From NCBI GenBank assembly GCA_035560235.1, contig DATMAG010000018.1:9677-73676 (forward strand): 64,000 nucleotides of DNA. Reading direction: 5' to 3'. This document shows, piece by piece, positions 62,005 through 64,000 of this stretch (within the stretch, counting starts at the first letter, position 1; each line of letters opens with the position of its first letter). The notes under the pieces were generated by a model. That model was not told where the DNA came from and did not search any database. It saw only the letters and a list, made by a program, of their open reading frames with translations. This stretch comes from DASRDU01 sp035560235 (GTDB lineage: Bacteria; Acidobacteriota; Blastocatellia; RBC074). The translations under genes and the position numbers were made by a program.

Positions 62005-64000
62005 CTACTTGATGCTGACCGTAACCGGATTGGCTACCCTGCCATCCACTGTAACCACGACCTCAACTTCGCCTCTGCCAATCAGGCTGCGCGGAATGCG
62101 AACATTGATCTGATCGAGTCCGGCGAAGGATGGCTGCGCTCCCGCGTAAACCACTTCAGCTTCGACATTGCCAATCTTCACGCTGACGCTGTTCTGACTG
62201 GTGCGATAACGCACGCCCGTGCAGAAGAGCACCAGGAAGACCTCGTCAGGCGCCGGATTCGCGTCAGGCCCGAGATCAATCGGCACCGCCACATACTGAT
62301 TCAGTCCGCTGTCGAGCGTGGCGACAGATTCATAAATCTGTGTGCTGTCGGCTTTGACTCGCAGGGCGAGCGCTGCTGCCACACCTCTGCCGGTCGCATT
62401 GGCGGCGAAGAGGCCGGGCGATGAGGTCGCCACAGTGATTGTTCCGGCTGCGATTTCAAGATCGCCGTTGAGAACCGTCACCGTCGCTGTCCCGTTGGCC
62501 ATTCCGGTCGGAGCAATGAAGTTGATCTGATTCGGAGAGATAAAGAGCAGCCTGGCAAGGCGTTCGACTCCGGCGCTGTCTTTGATCCTCACCTTTACAT
62601 CAGAAAGCGTGTCGGTCAGCGGCAGCGAGGTTGCCACGTCGGTCACGGGTGAAATGCCATTGCCAAAACCGGCCAGCACCTGATCGTTTGAAATCGCTGT
62701 GCTGTCATAGCTGGCTGCTGAAACGACAGTGAAGCTGCGGGTCTGCGTGATGGTCACGGTCTGACCGGCGATGGTCAGCGTGCCGGTCCGCGATGAAACA
62801 TTGCCGAGCGCAGAGACGCTGAAGCTGACTGTGCCGTTGCCGCTCGCACTGGCGCTGCTGTTGAGCGTGATCCACGAGGCATTGCTCGTCGCTGCCCAGG
62901 CGCAGTCGCCGCGCGCCGTGACCACAATGTTGTAAGTGTTGCTGGTGACATCAGCGATCACGCTGGTTGTTGAGAGCGTATAGGTGCAGGCCGGATTGAT
63001 CGTCTGAGCCAGTGAATCCGAAGCGCTCCCGGCAAAGTTGCCGTCGCCACTGTAAACAGCCCTGATCGTGTGATCGCCTGCGGTCAGAGACGAATTGATG
63101 ACGAAAGCTGAACCATTGCTGAGCGGCGCTGTCCCGAGCGAGGTTGCGCCATCGAAGAACTCCACAATGCCTGTCGGAGTTCCGGCGGCGCTGCTCACGG
63201 TGGCTGTGAAGGTGACCGACTGATTGACCGTGACCGGATTGGCCGAAGCCACTACAGTCGTCGTGGTCGAAGCCTTGCTGACTGACAGTGACAGGGCTGA
63301 TGAATTCGTCGCCGCATAGTTATTGTCGCCGCCGTACTCAGCCGTGATCTGATGCGTCCCGACACTGAGCGATGAAAGCGTCAGCGTCGCCTGACCTGAA
63401 CCATTGAGCGTTCCGGTGCCGAGTACAGTCGCGCCATCCCTGAAGGTGACTGTGCCGGTTGGCGCAGCCGCTTCAGCCGAGGCTTTGCTGACCGTGACCG
63501 TGAAGGTCACCGGCTGCTTCCACGTGGCCGGGCTGTTGTTAGCCGTCACGCTGAGCGTCGGCGCCGCAGTCGTGATGGTCAGTGTGCCGCCGACAAAGCT
63601 GATGTTGTAATTGCCTGCAGTCACCCCGCTCGCCGTAATCGAATAGGTTCCCGCCGGGCTGCTCGCGGTGGCGGTCGTCGCCAGACTCAGCGAACCGCTC
63701 AGCCCCGCTGCCGTTTCGCCGTTGACGAAGCCTGAATATGAAGCAGTTAACGCAGGCAACGGCGCGCCATAAGCCTTCGATTTGTCATCGGCCCTGATCG
63801 TCAGCGTCGCCCTGTTTACGGACAGCGTGCCGCTGCTCGCAGTGAAACTGTAGTTGGTTGCGTTCAGCCCGCTCACATTGACGCTGATCGGATAAGTTCC
63901 GACTGCGCTGCCTGTGGTTGCAGTTGTCGTCAGCGACGGCGTTCCGCTGACAACGCTCGCAGTGTCGCCGTTGACGAAACCTGTGATCGTGTAAGTAAAA
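62005..64000 (-). CDS. Secreted Ig/MBG/BACON protein with TIGR03437 C-terminal domain (5' part outside)
   Basis: The frame is open to the right edge, so the start lies beyond the window; the visible part is about 664 residues. From the N-terminal side: one partial and one full MBG-type repeat (YGAPLPALTASYSGFVNGET), two bacterial Ig-like Big/Ig_3 repeats (PTGTVTFRDGATVLGTGTL; PTGIVEFFDGATSLGTAPL), a BACON domain (NASWITLNSSASASGNGTVSF) and a final TIGR03437 domain of about 230 residues (ISPNQINFIAPTGM ... VTVDGRVANPVTVSIK). TIGR03437 is a C-terminal domain typical of Acidobacteriota extracellular proteins. The BACON sequence is close to that of the WD40 protein at 49710. Probably a surface adhesin or binding protein. 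Confidence 0.9.
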   Translation of the reverse strand, partial: FTYTITGFVNGDTASVVSGTPSLTTTATTGSAVGTYPISVNVSGLNATNYSFTASSGTLSVNRATLTIRADDKSKAYGAPLPALTASYSGFVNGETAAGLSGSLSLATTATASSPAGTYSITASGVTAGNYNISFVGGTLTITTAAPTLSVTANNSPATWKQPVTFTVTVSKASAEAAAPTGTVTFRDGATVLGTGTLNGSGQATLTLSSLSVGTHQITAEYGGDNNYAATNSSALSLSVSKASTTTTVVASANPVTVNQSVTFTATVSSAAGTPTGIVEFFDGATSLGTAPLSNGSAFVINSSLTAGDHTIRAVYSGDGNFAGSASDSLAQTINPACTYTLSTTSVIADVTSNTYNIVVTARGDCAWAATSNASWITLNSSASASGNGTVSFSVSALGNVSSRTGTLTIAGQTVTITQTRSFTVVSAASYDSTAISNDQVLAGFGNGISPVTDVATSLPLTDTLSDVKVRIKDSAGVERLARLLFISPNQINFIAPTGMANGTATVTVLNGDLEIAAGTITVATSSPGLFAANATGRGVAAALALRVKADSTQIYESVATLDSGLNQYVAVPIDLGPDANPAPDEVFLVLFCTGVRYRTSQNSVSVKIGNVEAEVVYAGAQPSFAGLDQINVRIPRSLIGRGEVEVVVTVDGRVANPVTVSIK

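Overview
The window looks like a chromosomal segment from an Acidobacteriota bacterium, most likely class Blastocatellia. The main clue is the C-terminal domain of the protein at the right edge, which matches the TIGR03437 'Solibacter' C-terminal type. Also consistent are DUF5666 and BACON repeat proteins, two D-aminoacylases, S8 and S9 peptidases, a SPINDLY-like glycosyltransferase and many long extragenic palindromes. Base composition is GC-rich throughout. I saw no rRNA, tRNA, CRISPR array, prophage or classical insertion sequence.

Layout. 1-1551: 5'-complete part of a secreted DUF5666 repeat protein (minus strand). 2102-8323: a sigma54-type promoter followed by a subtilase, a GNAT acetyltransferase and a TPR-sigma54 activator, probably one operon. 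8413-13090: TSUP exporter, DUF3500 protein and HrpB helicase. 13128-21313: a TPR glycosyltransferase divergent from a tight six-gene operon (two FemAB/GNAT-like proteins, SAM methyltransferase, GNAT, metallo-beta-lactamase-fold protein, DegT aminotransferase), a probable glycan or amino-sugar decoration locus. 21395-29600: Tat-type molybdopterin oxidoreductase, three exported proteins of unknown role, D-aminoacylase and S9 peptidase. 29968-31722: TPP enzyme. 31960-37325: sigma-like protein, small regulator-like protein, and a large ImmA-metallopeptidase/UvrD-helicase fusion. 37332-46680: mostly minus-strand housekeeping genes (RecG, TsaE, NnrE/NnrD, M20 peptidase, FolA, ThyA) plus a GxxExxY nuclease-like gene and a second D-aminoacylase. 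47162-61911: glucan phosphorylase, 14-repeat WD40 protein, YheT-like hydrolase, CNNM/HlyC protein, membrane MutS-like ATPase, MDR reductase, DUF4440-like protein, SGNH hydrolase, K+ channel and 3-hydroxyacid-dehydrogenase-like reductase. 62005-64000: an Ig/MBG/BACON/TIGR03437 protein running off the right edge.

The most unusual content is a dispersed set of hairpin elements. One group has arms built of roughly 9-10-nt purine-rich units on one strand (types such as CACGAA, CACAGAGG, CGCGGAA, CGGAACA). It occurs between genes, against stop codons, twice in frame inside the ImmA-UvrD gene, and as two separated arms around the GxxExxY gene. A second group has GC-rich palindromic arms (33426-33540, 46772-46864), one with a perfect 41-bp inverted repeat. 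The GxxExxY gene inside such arms is a candidate for the enzyme linked to their spread; this is inference.

The second notable system is the 31960-37325 cassette. A regulator-like gene sits directly before an IrrE/ImmA-like peptidase fused to a DNA helicase, and this may be a damage-sensing or defence module analogous in logic to IrrE-DdrO. All functions are inferred from sequence motifs read by eye; no database search was run.
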